64,000 bases of DNA from Lamprocystis purpurea DSM 4197 (lineage in GTDB: Bacteria; Pseudomonadota; Gammaproteobacteria; Chromatiales; Chromatiaceae). Below the pieces are notes generated by a model. That model saw only the letters and a program-made list of their open reading frames with translations, ran no database searches and had not been told where the DNA came from. A program made the translations under genes and the position numbers. The DNA is taken from NCBI RefSeq assembly GCF_000379525.1, contig NZ_KB902542.1, forward strand, positions 77,198 to 141,197, written 5' to 3'. Positions 1-11,292 of this stretch are shown in pieces (the stretch's first letter is position 1; the number at the start of each line of letters is the position of its first letter).

Positions 1-1347
1 GCTGCGGGTGGACCACCGGCCTTCGCTGAACAAGTCGACGCTATTGTAACTGAGCTTGCTAATGGCGCCGTAGTATCGACCGATCCACCGTATTATGACA
101 ATATCGGCTATGCCGATTTGTCGGATTTCTTCTATGTTTGGTTGCGCCGTTCTCTGAAGCCTGTCTTTCCAGCGCTTTTTGCTACGTTGGCTGTACCCAA
201 GGCGGCGGAACTGGTGGCCACGCCGTACCGTCATGGCAGCAAAGAAAAGGCAGAAGCGTTTTTTCTCAAGGGTATGACACAAGCCATGAGCCGACTGGCC
301 GAACAGGCGCACCCCGCCTTTCCGGTGACGATCTATTATGCCTTTAAGCAATCGGAGAGTGACAGCGCCGACGGCACGACAAATACCGGCTGGGATACCT
401 TTCTCGCCGCAGTCATCGAAGCTGGCTTCGGGATCACCGGCACCTTGCCGATGCGAACCGAGCGGGGATCTCGCTCAATTGGACTCGGAACTAACGCACT
501 TGCCTCCAGCATTGTCATCGTTTGTCGCCAACGCCCCACCGACGCCCCAACCGCGACCCGCCGCGAATTCGTCACCGCACTCAAGGCCGAACTGCCGGCG
601 GCGCTGGCTCACTTGCAGAAGGGCAACATCGCTCCAGTCGATCTGGCCCAAGCGGCCATCGGCCCCGGCATGGCGGTCTACACCCGTTATGCAAAGGTGC
701 TCGACGCCGAGGGCAACCCGCTCCCGGTGCGCGCCGCGCTGGCGCTAATCAATCAGACGCTGGACGAGGCCCTGGCCGAGCAGGAGGGCGACTTCGACGC
801 CGACAGCCGCTGGGCGCTGACCTGGTTCGAGCAGACCGGCTTTGCCGAGGGCGATTACGGCGTCGCCGAACAGCTCTCCAAGTCCAAGAACACCGCCGTG
901 GCCGGGCTGGTCGAGGCCGGCATCCTGGTGTCCAAGGCCGGTAAGGTGCGCCTGCTGAAACCCGCCGAATTACCCGCCGACTGGGACCCGGAGGACGAGA
1001 AAAGAGGAAAGAGAAGTGAGAAACGAGAGGGTTCTTCTCTCACTCCTCCCTCCTCTCGACTCACTCCTCACTGGATGATGGTCCACCAACTGATTCGCGT
1101 GCTGGAGACCGGCGGCGAAGGCGCGGCGGCGGCCTTGGTCGCCAAGCTCGGAAGCAAAGCCGAGACCGCCCGCGAACTGTGCTACCGCCTCTACACCCTG
1201 TGCGAGCGCAAGAAGCGCGCAACCGAGGCGATGGCCTACAACGGCCTGGTGCAGAGCTGGCCCGAGATCACCCGACTGGCGCAGGCATCGCCGCGCGCCG
1301 CCACTCCTGGTACCGGTGATCTGTTCGATGACGACGGGGGGCGATGA
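1..1347 (+). CDS. DUF1156-family DNA adenine methylase, 5' truncated by window edge
   Basis: The reading frame is open from base 1, so the gene starts outside the window and only the C-terminal ~448 residues are visible. Bases 82-99 encode DPPYYDN, the motif IV (DPPY) of N6-adenine or N4-cytosine DNA methyltransferases, followed by the YVWLRRSL stretch typical of DUF1156 proteins. The rest resembles the DUF1156 C-terminus, with alternating helices and a charged tail ending in [12 protein letters not shown]1156 methylases recur with DUF499 ATPases in phage-defence islands, and a DUF499 gene follows at 2460. The stop codon overlaps the next start (ATGA at 1344), which suggests translational coupling. 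Residues of roughly 300-330 from the first internal TTG look low-complexity ([13 protein letters not shown]) and may be an inserted linker. Family call is firm; target specificity is unknown. Confidence 0.8.
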   Translation, partial: AAGGPPAFAEQVDAIVTELANGAVVSTDPPYYDNIGYADLSDFFYVWLRRSLKPVFPALFATLAVPKAAELVATPYRHGSKEKAEAFFLKGMTQAMSRLAEQAHPAFPVTIYYAFKQSESDSADGTTNTGWDTFLAAVIEAGFGITGTLPMRTERGSRSIGLGTNALASSIVIVCRQRPTDAPTATRREFVTALKAELPAALAHLQKGNIAPVDLAQAAIGPGMAVYTRYAKVLDAEGNPLPVRAALALINQTLDEALAEQEGDFDADSRWALTWFEQTGFAEGDYGVAEQLSKSKNTAVAGLVEAGILVSKAGKVRLLKPAELPADWDPEDEKRGKRSEKREGSSLTPPSSRLTPHWMMVHQLIRVLETGGEGAAAALVAKLGSKAETARELCYRLYTLCERKKRATEAMAYNGLVQSWPEITRLAQASPRAATPGTGDLFDDDGGR

Positions 1348-1658
1348 TGAGTCTGATCGACGACGCACTGGCCTGCCTCAAGCCAGCAGTTCCGGCTGGC
1401 ACCCTGCTGATTGTGTTCGGTTCGCAGGCGCGTGGTGATGCACGGGCAGACAGCGACCTCGACTTGCTAGTGGTGGAACAGGAGGTGCCCGACCGCTTCG
1501 CGGAGATGGCACGCCTGGCCACCCTGCTGGGTCGGAGTCTGATTCCCGCCGACGTGGTGGTGATGAGCGCGGACGCCTTCGAGCGCCAGAAAACGGTGAT
1601 CAACACCCTGGCCTGGCGCGCGGCACAGGAAGGGCAGGCGTATGACTTGGCCGCTTGA
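1344..1658 (+). CDS. MntA-type nucleotidyltransferase (antitoxin-like)
   Basis: A 104-residue minimal nucleotidyltransferase. Residues ~27-42 carry the [16 protein letters not shown] signature (GSx10DxD), the catalytic motif of the pol-beta fold. In the MntA/HepT toxin-antitoxin family such proteins AMPylate and silence a HEPN RNase encoded next to them. It overlaps the DUF1156 gene by four bases. A second ATG (1642) overlaps its own 3' end, where the HEPN partner would be expected, but that frame runs into a repeat after about a dozen residues, so the partner looks lost. Enzyme family is clear; antitoxin role is inferred from the second, intact pair just downstream. Confidence 0.8.
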   Translation: MMSLIDDALACLKPAVPAGTLLIVFGSQARGDARADSDLDLLVVEQEVPDRFAEMARLATLLGRSLIPADVVVMSADAFERQKTVINTLAWRAAQEGQAYDLAA

Positions 1659-1836
1659 GCTTACGCCGGCCCGTCTACCTCGTTTCCACGCTCCGCGTGG
1701 GAATGCAGTTTTGGCCGCTCCAGCGGCCCGAGTTCTCACGCGCGGCTTGCGCGTCGGGACTTGCTCCCACGCCGGAGTGTGGGAGCCAGAAGCGAAACCT
1801 CGTTCATTCCGGAGGATGCCATGCACTCAGCTTTGA
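1642..1836 (+). pseudogene. Possible 5' stub of a HEPN partner interrupted by a repeat
   Basis: The frame opens with ATG overlapping the end of the upstream nucleotidyltransferase, as HEPN genes do in such pairs, and begins [12 protein letters not shown]. At about 1675 it enters a palindromic repeat built from CGCTCCGCGTGGGAA-like arms and the rest does not look like protein. This is a positional inference: only ~12 residues could be original. Confidence 0.3.
1678..1800. repeat. Palindromic GTGGGA-type intergenic repeat
   Basis: The stretch between the two nucleotidyltransferase genes contains short inverted arms: CCACGCTCCGCGTGGGAA near 1686-1703, a TTGGCCGCTCCAGCGGCC hairpin near 1711-1728, a CGCGGCTTGCGCG hairpin near 1740-1753, and CTCCCACGCCGGAGTGTGGGAG near 1764-1785. 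Such hairpin clusters are common dispersed repeats in high-GC gammaproteobacteria. It sits exactly where the first HEPN gene would be expected. Confidence 0.6.
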
Positions 1837-2123
1837 ATCTCCACGAAGACGCCTTGGTTCAATTCTGCAAACGACATCACATTCGCCGTCTGTCGCTGTT
1901 TGGGTCGCAGTTAAAGGGAACTGCGCGGGCGGATAGCGATTTGGACCTGTTGGTTGAATTCGAGCCGCAACATATCCCTGGTTTGCTTAGTATTTCCGGA
2001 ATGGAAATCGAGCTGTCGGAGATGCTTGGAGGGAAACCAGTCGATCTGCGTACAGCAGGGGACTTGTCACACTATTTCCGTGATGATGTCTTGCGCATGG
2101 CTGAGGTGCAATATGCAGGATGA
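1821..2123 (+). CDS. mntA: MntA-type nucleotidyltransferase antitoxin
   Basis: A 100-residue minimal nucleotidyltransferase. The start at 1821 is chosen because GGAGG lies at 1811-1815, an ideal spacing; a longer frame begins upstream inside the repeat. Residues ~29-45 carry [17 protein letters not shown], the GSx10DxD nucleotidyl-transfer motif, and a later PVDLRT supplies the usual third acidic position. It overlaps the HEPN gene that follows by 11 bases, the normal MntA-HepT arrangement. Known members add AMP groups to HepT near its RNase site and thereby neutralise it. Confidence 0.85.
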   Translation: MHSALNLHEDALVQFCKRHHIRRLSLFGSQLKGTARADSDLDLLVEFEPQHIPGLLSISGMEIELSEMLGGKPVDLRTAGDLSHYFRDDVLRMAEVQYAG

Positions 2124-2451
2124 GGATCGCATCCGTGTTGGCCACATGATCGAGGCCGCCGAGGACGCACTGGGGTTCATTGCAGGACGCACCCGTGCGG
2201 ACCTGGACACCAATCGCATGCTGCTGTTTGCGCTGGTGCGTGCCGTCGAGATCATCGGCGAGGCGGCCAGCAAGGTCTCGGATGAGACTCGAAACGCTCA
2301 CGCGGGCATTCCCTGGAAGTCCATCATTGGCATGCGCAACCGCCTGGTACATGCCTACTTCGATATCGACGCGGATATTCTCTGGGTTGCGGTGACCGTG
2401 GAGATTCCGGCGCTGCTGGCTCAAGTGAAGGCGCTCACAAGGACACCATAG
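2113..2451 (+). CDS. hepT: HepT-like HEPN ribonuclease toxin
   Basis: A 112-residue all-helical HEPN protein. The RNase motif Rx4HxY is visible as RNRLVHAY at about residues 75-82. The family fingerprint [18 protein letters not shown] also matches HepT/DUF86 proteins. ATG at 2113 is preferred over an upstream start because the family begins [20 protein letters not shown]. It overlaps the mntA-like gene by 11 bases and is followed by the DUF499 gene after only eight bases, so all these genes are probably co-transcribed. Known role: RNA cleavage toxin, silenced by its nucleotidyltransferase partner. Here it lies inside a DUF1156/DUF499 defence locus. Confidence 0.88.
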   Translation: MQDEDRIRVGHMIEAAEDALGFIAGRTRADLDTNRMLLFALVRAVEIIGEAASKVSDETRNAHAGIPWKSIIGMRNRLVHAYFDIDADILWVAVTVEIPALLAQVKALTRTP

Positions 2452-2459
2452 AGAACATC

Positions 2460-5834
<3,375 letters not shown>

Positions 5835-5872
5835 CAGGTGATCAAGGCCCACCGACAGGCAAATCTCGAAAG

Positions 5873-5899
5873 GGTCTGTCTGGATGTCAGGTGCGAAGG
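5873..5899 (+). repeat. Partial copy of dispersed repeat family C (3' end)
   Basis: GGTCTGTCTGGATGTCAGGT followed by GCGAAGG matches the right-hand end of the repeats at 46607, 53632 and 56270. Only this end is present, between two convergent genes. Confidence 0.6.
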
Positions 5900-5902
5900 C
5901 GT

Positions 5903-6313
5903 TCATGCTGCCGGCTGCTCGTCGCAAGCCAAACCACCGACATCAAGGATGATGATCAGCGCTCCCGGCTCCTGACCTTGCTGCCAAGCCAGGGCACGGA
6001 TGCCGGGCAGGCGCAGCCTGGCGGCGAGCAGCGGCGGCAGCGGGTGGATGGCGCAGGCCGGCAGCCGGACTTGAACAACCGGTTCCTGGACGCGCACGCG
6101 CAGCACGCCGGCCGGGTGGGCGAGACGCAACAGGCGAGCTGGCCCCGCTCGCGTAACGACGCCCGGTAGGCCTTCCCCCGTCGGTAACCCCAGCAGAACG
6201 CCGATCGAGGGCGCGTCAGGGTCGGGGGTCGACTCCATGGCAAGCACCTGACCGGCCGCGACGCCCAGCCGCAGTGCATTCCAGCGGAACACGACCAGGT
6301 CAATGTCGGTCAC
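5903..6313 (-). CDS. CheW-like scaffold protein, divergent
   Basis: A 136-residue protein and the last gene of the chemosensory operon. The GTG at 6313 is chosen because it lies just after the upstream cheW stop (6330); the longer open frame runs back through that cheW in another frame. Beta-rich stretches such as GVLLGLPTGEGLPGVV and ALIIILDVGG fit the SH3-like CheW fold, but the sequence is too divergent for a firm family call. Chemosensory systems of the Wsp type carry two CheW proteins, which supports the reading. It may couple a receptor to CheA, or be a distinct adaptor. Confidence 0.55.
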   Translation of the reverse strand: MTDIDLVVFRWNALRLGVAAGQVLAMESTPDPDAPSIGVLLGLPTGEGLPGVVTRAGPARLLRLAHPAGVLRVRVQEPVVQVRLPACAIHPLPPLLAARLRLPGIRALAWQQGQEPGALIIILDVGGLACDEQPAA

Positions 6314-6329
6314 ATCGTGGGTCCAGGTG

Positions 6330-6896
6330 TCACTGGCGGGCGTCGCGCCATGACCGGAACAACCGCTCCATGTCCAGCGCCATGACCAGTTGTCCGCGAT
6401 GCTCAAAGACCCCGGTGACCAGCCCTTGCAGCCGCTCCGGGAGGTTGCCGGGTGGGGGCAGGAGCGCTTCCGGCGCAACCTCGAGTACGTCTTCGACCGC
6501 ATCGACCCGCAGCCCGCTCTCCATGTCGGCCGCGCGGCCGCGCAGGATGGCGGTGCGGCGCGTTGGTGGTCCATGGGGACTATCGAGCAGGTCGCCGAGC
6601 CGGAGCACCGAGCAGATGTTGCCGCGCACATCGATCACCCCCTCGAGTGCGGGCGGGCAGCCGGGGACGAAGTAAATGGGCGGGAGCGGCAGGATCTCCG
6701 CGACCTGCGCACCGGGAAAAGCGAAGGCCCGGCCGCTGAGGGTGAAGACCACCCATTGCACGCCGGGCACATCGACCGCGACGATGTCCTGATCGCCGCG
6801 GCGCCGGCGCTCCAGTGCCGCGGCCAGTGCATCAATTGGCGTATCAATTGGCGCATCGCCTGGCGGAAGGGTCCGCCCATTGGACTCATTGCCCAT
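6330..6896 (-). CDS. cheW: CheW-domain coupling protein
   Basis: A 188-residue protein. The ATG at 6896 overlaps the end of the upstream GGDEF gene by 11 bases. After a ~40-residue N-terminal extension the CheW core is clear: VQWVVFTLSGRAFAFPGAQV, AEILPLPPIYFVPGCPPALE, GVIDVRGNICSVLRLGDLL and MESGLRVDAVEDVLEV. CheW bridges methyl-accepting receptors and the CheA kinase. It is the better conserved of two CheW-like genes at the end of the operon. Confidence 0.88.
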   Translation of the reverse strand: MGNESNGRTLPPGDAPIDTPIDALAAALERRRRGDQDIVAVDVPGVQWVVFTLSGRAFAFPGAQVAEILPLPPIYFVPGCPPALEGVIDVRGNICSVLRLGDLLDSPHGPPTRRTAILRGRAADMESGLRVDAVEDVLEVAPEALLPPPGNLPERLQGLVTGVFEHRGQLVMALDMERLFRSWRDARQ

Positions 6897-8628
6897 TCGC
6901 GTGCTCCGCGGCGATTGGGTCCTGGCTCCGGGAGCGGTCGTTCGCGGACGCGGTCTCGACCCGGTTGCGTCCGTTCCCCTTGGCGCTGTAGAGGGCCACA
7001 TCGGCCGCCTCGATCAGCGCGTCGGCGGACGCGATCTGGGGGAAGGCGGCGATCCCCGCACTGAAGGTGCAGCGGAAGGTTGCATCGCCGGCATAGAACA
7101 AGACCTCGGCGAAACTCGTGCGCAGTTGGTCGAGGATGACCTTGCCGTCTTCCACCTCGACGCCGGGCAGCACCACCGCGAATTCCTCACCCCCATAGCG
7201 TCCGACCACGTCGCACTCCCGTAACCGCAGGCGCAGGCCCCGACTCAGCGCCATCAGCACCTGATCGCCGGCCGGATGCCCATAGGCATCATTGACCCGC
7301 TTGAAGCGGTCGACATCGATCATGGCGAAGCACAATGGGCGGCCGTCGCGGCGGGCGTTGGCGACCCCGATCTCCAGGAACTGCATGATGGTGTTGTGGT
7401 TGAACAGCCCGGTCAGGCCATCGCGCACCATCAGCGCGTGCAGGGTGCGCATGCGCTCGGCACGCAGACTGACCTCATTGACCAGACGCGCGGGCTCCAC
7501 CGGTTTGGTCAGGAAACCGTCGGCACCGACTTCGAGTGCCCTGAACTGGCGCTCACGGTCGGTCTCCGATGACACATAGATGATGGGCAGGCTGACGTGA
7601 CCGGGCATCTGACGCAACACCCGCGCCAGTTCAGGGCCGGAACATTGCGGCATATACATGTCCATCAGCACCAGATCGGCATTGAATCCCTTGAGCAGGT
7701 CGATGACCGCGGCGGGGTCGGTGGCAATGGTCGTGGTCATGCCCGCCTCCTCCAGCACCAGCGCGTGCAGTCGGGCAATGTTGGGTTCGTCATCGACGAC
7801 CAGCACATGAAACGGAGTGGGCGACTCCCGGTTGGTCAGGGCATCCAGGAACTCGACCATCTCGGTGGTCTTCACGGGTTTGGTGCAGTAGGCGCTGCCG
7901 CCGGCTTTGACCGCCTGCAGCCGCGCCTGAAAATCGTCGCGGCTGGAGATGAACAGGCTCGGGACCACGTACCCGAGTGTCTCATGGAGGTCGGTGAGCG
8001 CGGCCGGACCGGCATGCTCGCCTTCCGGAAACATCACGTCCATGATCACCGCCGCCGGCGCTTCTGCCGCCACGGCCGCGCGCAGTTCGGCGAGACTGCT
8101 CAGTGCCGTGACCTGATAGCCGAAGCAGGCGAGTTGGGTACACAGTTGCTGGCCAAGATCGCCGTCGTCATCACACAGATAGATCCGTTTCGCGCGCCGC
8201 TGCGCGGCGTGCCCGGTATGGACCACTGCCGGTTCGGCCGCGGCCGGCAGGGGCTCAAAGCCGAACCGGTCGGCCGCGTTCGTCTCCTCGGCGGGCCGCG
8301 CCTGGAGGACCGCCAACTGATCGAGTGTCCGCTCCAGGGTTGCGCGCACCTGCGTCGACATGGGTTCGGCGGCGGTGAGCGCATGGCGGACCGTATCTTC
8401 CGCTTGCCGTGCCAGGTCGCTGATTGCCGCCAGACCGAACGAGGCGCTGCTGCCCTTGATGGTGTGAAATACCAGCGCCAAGCCGGTTAGTGCCTCCGGC
8501 TCCACGGGGGTGTCCGGGAGCGCCGCCAACCGCAAGCGCGCCTCGCTGATGCGTTGCGGCAACTGCGCAAGGAATGCGGACCGCAGCCGTGCCTTGCGGG
8601 TCTTGAAGGTGTCCGATGGTGCTGTCAT
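6886..8628 (-). CDS. Hpt-REC-REC-GGDEF response regulator, diguanylate cyclase
   Basis: A 580-residue output protein. Domains in order: an N-terminal Hpt domain with the phospho-accepting LVFHTIKGSS (His55); a receiver (~149-265) beginning IYLCDDDGDLG with MDVMFPEG around its Asp; a second receiver (~277-395) with VLVVDDEPN and LMDMYMPQ; then a GGDEF domain (~410-570) with the intact signature GRYGGEEFAVVLPG, predicting synthesis of cyclic-di-GMP. The combination resembles PleD/WspR outputs but with an added Hpt domain, which could take phosphate from, or pass it to, the receivers here or on CheA and CheY. It lies 51 bases after cheY in the operon. Confidence 0.88.
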   Translation of the reverse strand: MTAPSDTFKTRKARLRSAFLAQLPQRISEARLRLAALPDTPVEPEALTGLALVFHTIKGSSASFGLAAISDLARQAEDTVRHALTAAEPMSTQVRATLERTLDQLAVLQARPAEETNAADRFGFEPLPAAAEPAVVHTGHAAQRRAKRIYLCDDDGDLGQQLCTQLACFGYQVTALSSLAELRAAVAAEAPAAVIMDVMFPEGEHAGPAALTDLHETLGYVVPSLFISSRDDFQARLQAVKAGGSAYCTKPVKTTEMVEFLDALTNRESPTPFHVLVVDDEPNIARLHALVLEEAGMTTTIATDPAAVIDLLKGFNADLVLMDMYMPQCSGPELARVLRQMPGHVSLPIIYVSSETDRERQFRALEVGADGFLTKPVEPARLVNEVSLRAERMRTLHALMVRDGLTGLFNHNTIMQFLEIGVANARRDGRPLCFAMIDVDRFKRVNDAYGHPAGDQVLMALSRGLRLRLRECDVVGRYGGEEFAVVLPGVEVEDGKVILDQLRTSFAEVLFYAGDATFRCTFSAGIAAFPQIASADALIEAADVALYSAKGNGRNRVETASANDRSRSQDPIAAEHANGQ

Positions 8629-8679
8629 AGCCGTCGAATCGCTAGCCGAGCACGAAGTGTTTTCGCCTGAGATCCGGCA

Positions 8680-9066
8680 TCATGCGGATCGCCCCTGCAC
8701 CAGACCAGCCGGGTCGACGGCCAGTGCCGCGACCAAGGCCGGCAGCCTATCCTCCAGCGCCGCGTCCTTCATCAGCACCCCTGCCAGCCCCGGAGCCTGG
8801 GCGTGCAGCGGCTCCGGGTCGTCGCCGGTGAGCAGGATGAAGGGGCGCGCGCGGCCCTGGGCGCCGTGTTCCCGGAACAGTTCAAGGCCGCTGATCAACG
8901 GCATGTTCATGTCCGAAACGATCAGCTCGATGGTGGCGTCGGCCGCCAGCAGGTCCAGCGCCGCGATCCCGTTATCGGCCAGGACGCAGTCATGGCCGGC
9001 ATCTTCCAGTACGGCCGCCGCCAATTCACCGGCCAGGGGGTCGTCATCAACAATAAGTATTCGCAT
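8680..9066 (-). CDS. Stand-alone receiver protein, CheY-like
   Basis: A 128-residue single receiver domain. MRILIVDDDP gives the acidic pocket, IVSDMNMPLISG the phospho-acceptor Asp (about residue 53), and FILLTGDDP the Thr region; the conserved Lys is present in LMKDAA. A GTG start nine bases upstream would overlap the cheA stop, but ATG at 9066 gives the usual receiver N-terminus and has a GGGGTGA ribosome site before it. It probably receives phosphate from the hybrid CheA upstream, as a phosphate sink or second output. Confidence 0.85.
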   Translation of the reverse strand: MRILIVDDDPLAGELAAAVLEDAGHDCVLADNGIAALDLLAADATIELIVSDMNMPLISGLELFREHGAQGRARPFILLTGDDPEPLHAQAPGLAGVLMKDAALEDRLPALVAALAVDPAGLVQGRSA

Positions 9067-9071
9067 GATCT

Positions 9072-11282
9072 TCACCCCAGCAAATTGTGCAAGGTTTCAA
9101 GCAGGCTGGATTGATCGAAATCGCCTTTGACAATGTAGGCGTCGGCGCCGACCTGAATCCCGCGTCGCTTGTCTTCTTCCTGTTCACGCGAGGTGATGAT
9201 CACGATGGGGGTGGCCTGGTAGCGGTCGTGCGTGCGCAGTTTCGCGGTGAGCGAGAAGCCGTCGAGACCAGGCATCTCCACATCGGTCAGCACGGCATCG
9301 AAGCGTCCACCCAGGGCCTTCTGCCAGCCATCGAGTCCGTCCTCGGCGGTGGTCACCCGATAGCCACAGGCTTCCAGCACATCCTTGACGATCTCGCGGG
9401 TATTGAACGAGTCATCGACGACCAGAATGTGCCAGGGCTCATCCCGGCCCGGCCGTGCGCCGGCGCCGGCCGTACCCTGGACGGCGGTCTCACCGCGGGT
9501 GCGGCGCGCGGTCTCCATGAGGCTCGGCGCCTGCAGCACGCTGACCAGGGCATTGTCGCCGGTCACTACGATACCACCGACCAAGGGGCAGCCGCGCATG
9601 TGCTCGGGCAGCGTCTTGATCACCATCGCACGCTCGTCGAGCAGTTGATCGATGATCAGTCCCAACTTGGCCTGGCGGACCCCGATCACGACCACGAGGC
9701 GCATCCCGTCGCCCCGTCGCACGGTTCCGGAGGCCCTGTCCCGCGCGGCTGGAGTGGGTGGCAGACCCAGCAGTCCCGCCAATGGGATCAGCGGTACGAA
9801 CTCGTTGCGCAGTACCACCGCCGGGCGTCCCGCCAGGGTGATCGCCTCGTGCGCCATCACCCGCAGCAGTTCGACCACATGCTGGGCGGCGAGGGCGAAC
9901 CGTTGCCCGCCGCAGGCAAACACCAGCACCCGCATCACCGCCAGTGACAACGGCAGCGTGAAGGCGAAGGTGCTGCCCTCACCGGTGCGGCTCACGAGTG
10001 ATACGGCACCTTGCAGCACATCGTTGACAGTGTGTTTGACCGCGTCCAGTCCGACGCCGCGCCCGGACAGGTCGGTGATGATCTCGCTGGTGCTCAAGCC
10101 CGGTGCAAAGCTCAGCTCCCACACCTGATCGTCGGTCAGCGTGGCGACCCGCGCGGGGTCGAGCAGACCCTTGTGCAGTGCCTTGGCAATGATCCGCTCG
10201 CGGTTCAGGCCGCGGCCGTCGTCGCTGACCTCGAGGACGACGCCGCCGCCGGTCTGGCGCGCGCTGATCCGCACCTGTCCGACCGCCGGCTTACCGGCGG
10301 CCCGGCGGGTCGCGGGGTCCTCGATCCCGTGATCGACGGCGTTGCGCAGCACATGGATCAGGGCGCTGCCCAACCCCTCGATCAGTTGCCTGTCGAGTTC
10401 GATCTCACCGCCCTGTACCTCGCAGCGCACCTCCTTGCCTTGGGCGCGCGCCAGCTCGCGGACCATCCGCGCGGCGGGATCGAAAACCATGGCGAGCGGC
10501 AACATGCGCAGCACCAGTGCCCGCTCGCGCAGTCCGGCGACCAGCAATTCCTGGGCTTGCACATCATCGCGCAGGTCATGTGCGAACCGTTGCGCGGCCG
10601 CCGGGTCGGCCAAGCCGCCGGGTGCGCGGCCGTCGCCGACCGCCGGCTTGCGTGCCGCCCGGCCCAGGTGTTGAGCCTCCAGAACGCGCTGCCGCAGTTG
10701 GACTTGAACCGATGTCACCTCGCCGATCAGACGGATCAGCTCGTCGAGCTTTGCCAACGGAACCCGCACGCTGTCGAGCGCGTGCTGCGCAGGTGCAGCG
10801 GCGGCCGGCGGCGTGACCGGGCTTGGTTGGTCGGGGGTGGCATCGACTGGAGACTGGCCACTCCCGATCAGGTCCGCGGTGGCCGGCGCCGCCAGCCCCG
10901 CGGCGGCCGCACGCGCCAGGGTGTCGCAGAGTGCCGGATCGGCCGGTGGGTCTCCACCAACCGACTCCAGTTGATCCAATTGGGCGGCGATCGCATCGAC
11001 TCCGGTCAATAGCAGGCTGATGCCGGTCGGGTTGGCCCGATAGTGTCCGGCGCGCAGGGCGCCCAGCAGGTCTTCCAGGTGGTGGGCGGTCGTGCTGATT
11101 CCGGTGAGCTTGAGCATCCGTGCCGAGCCCTTGATGGTGTGGGCGGAGCGAAACAGCGCGTTGATTGCCTCGGCGTCATCCGGTTGGGCTTCCAGCGCGG
11201 CGAGTCCGGTCGTCAGCCGGGTCAGGTGATCCCGTGCCTCGCCGCTGAAACGTCCGATGAACTTGCTCAGATCCAGGGCCAT
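9072..11282 (-). CDS. cheA: Hybrid chemotaxis histidine kinase CheA-REC
   Basis: A 736-residue kinase; ATG at 11282 follows the cheR stop by ten bases. Domains in order: P1 Hpt with SAHTIKGSARM (phospho-His48); a Pro/Ala-rich linker with no clear P2; P3 dimerisation helices near LDELIRLIGEVTSVQVQLRQ; P4 ATPase with the N box HVLRNAVDHGIED, G1 DDGRGL, and G2 around SGRGVGLDAV; a P5 CheW-like domain; and a C-terminal receiver (HILVVDDSFNTRE ... VLTDVEMPG). A receiver fused to CheA is typical of the WspE/ChpA type rather than flagellar CheA. No flagellar gene is nearby. Confidence 0.92.
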   Translation of the reverse strand: MALDLSKFIGRFSGEARDHLTRLTTGLAALEAQPDDAEAINALFRSAHTIKGSARMLKLTGISTTAHHLEDLLGALRAGHYRANPTGISLLLTGVDAIAAQLDQLESVGGDPPADPALCDTLARAAAAGLAAPATADLIGSGQSPVDATPDQPSPVTPPAAAAPAQHALDSVRVPLAKLDELIRLIGEVTSVQVQLRQRVLEAQHLGRAARKPAVGDGRAPGGLADPAAAQRFAHDLRDDVQAQELLVAGLRERALVLRMLPLAMVFDPAARMVRELARAQGKEVRCEVQGGEIELDRQLIEGLGSALIHVLRNAVDHGIEDPATRRAAGKPAVGQVRISARQTGGGVVLEVSDDGRGLNRERIIAKALHKGLLDPARVATLTDDQVWELSFAPGLSTSEIITDLSGRGVGLDAVKHTVNDVLQGAVSLVSRTGEGSTFAFTLPLSLAVMRVLVFACGGQRFALAAQHVVELLRVMAHEAITLAGRPAVVLRNEFVPLIPLAGLLGLPPTPAARDRASGTVRRGDGMRLVVVIGVRQAKLGLIIDQLLDERAMVIKTLPEHMRGCPLVGGIVVTGDNALVSVLQAPSLMETARRTRGETAVQGTAGAGARPGRDEPWHILVVDDSFNTREIVKDVLEACGYRVTTAEDGLDGWQKALGGRFDAVLTDVEMPGLDGFSLTAKLRTHDRYQATPIVIITSREQEEDKRRGIQVGADAYIVKGDFDQSSLLETLHNLLG

Positions 11283-11292
11283 GACGGGTGCC

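Noticed and set aside
970..1368. 132-codon minus-strand frame over the DUF1156 gene end
   Set aside because: It is the antisense shadow of a well-supported gene, with Arg/Ala-rich composition typical of high-GC shadows.
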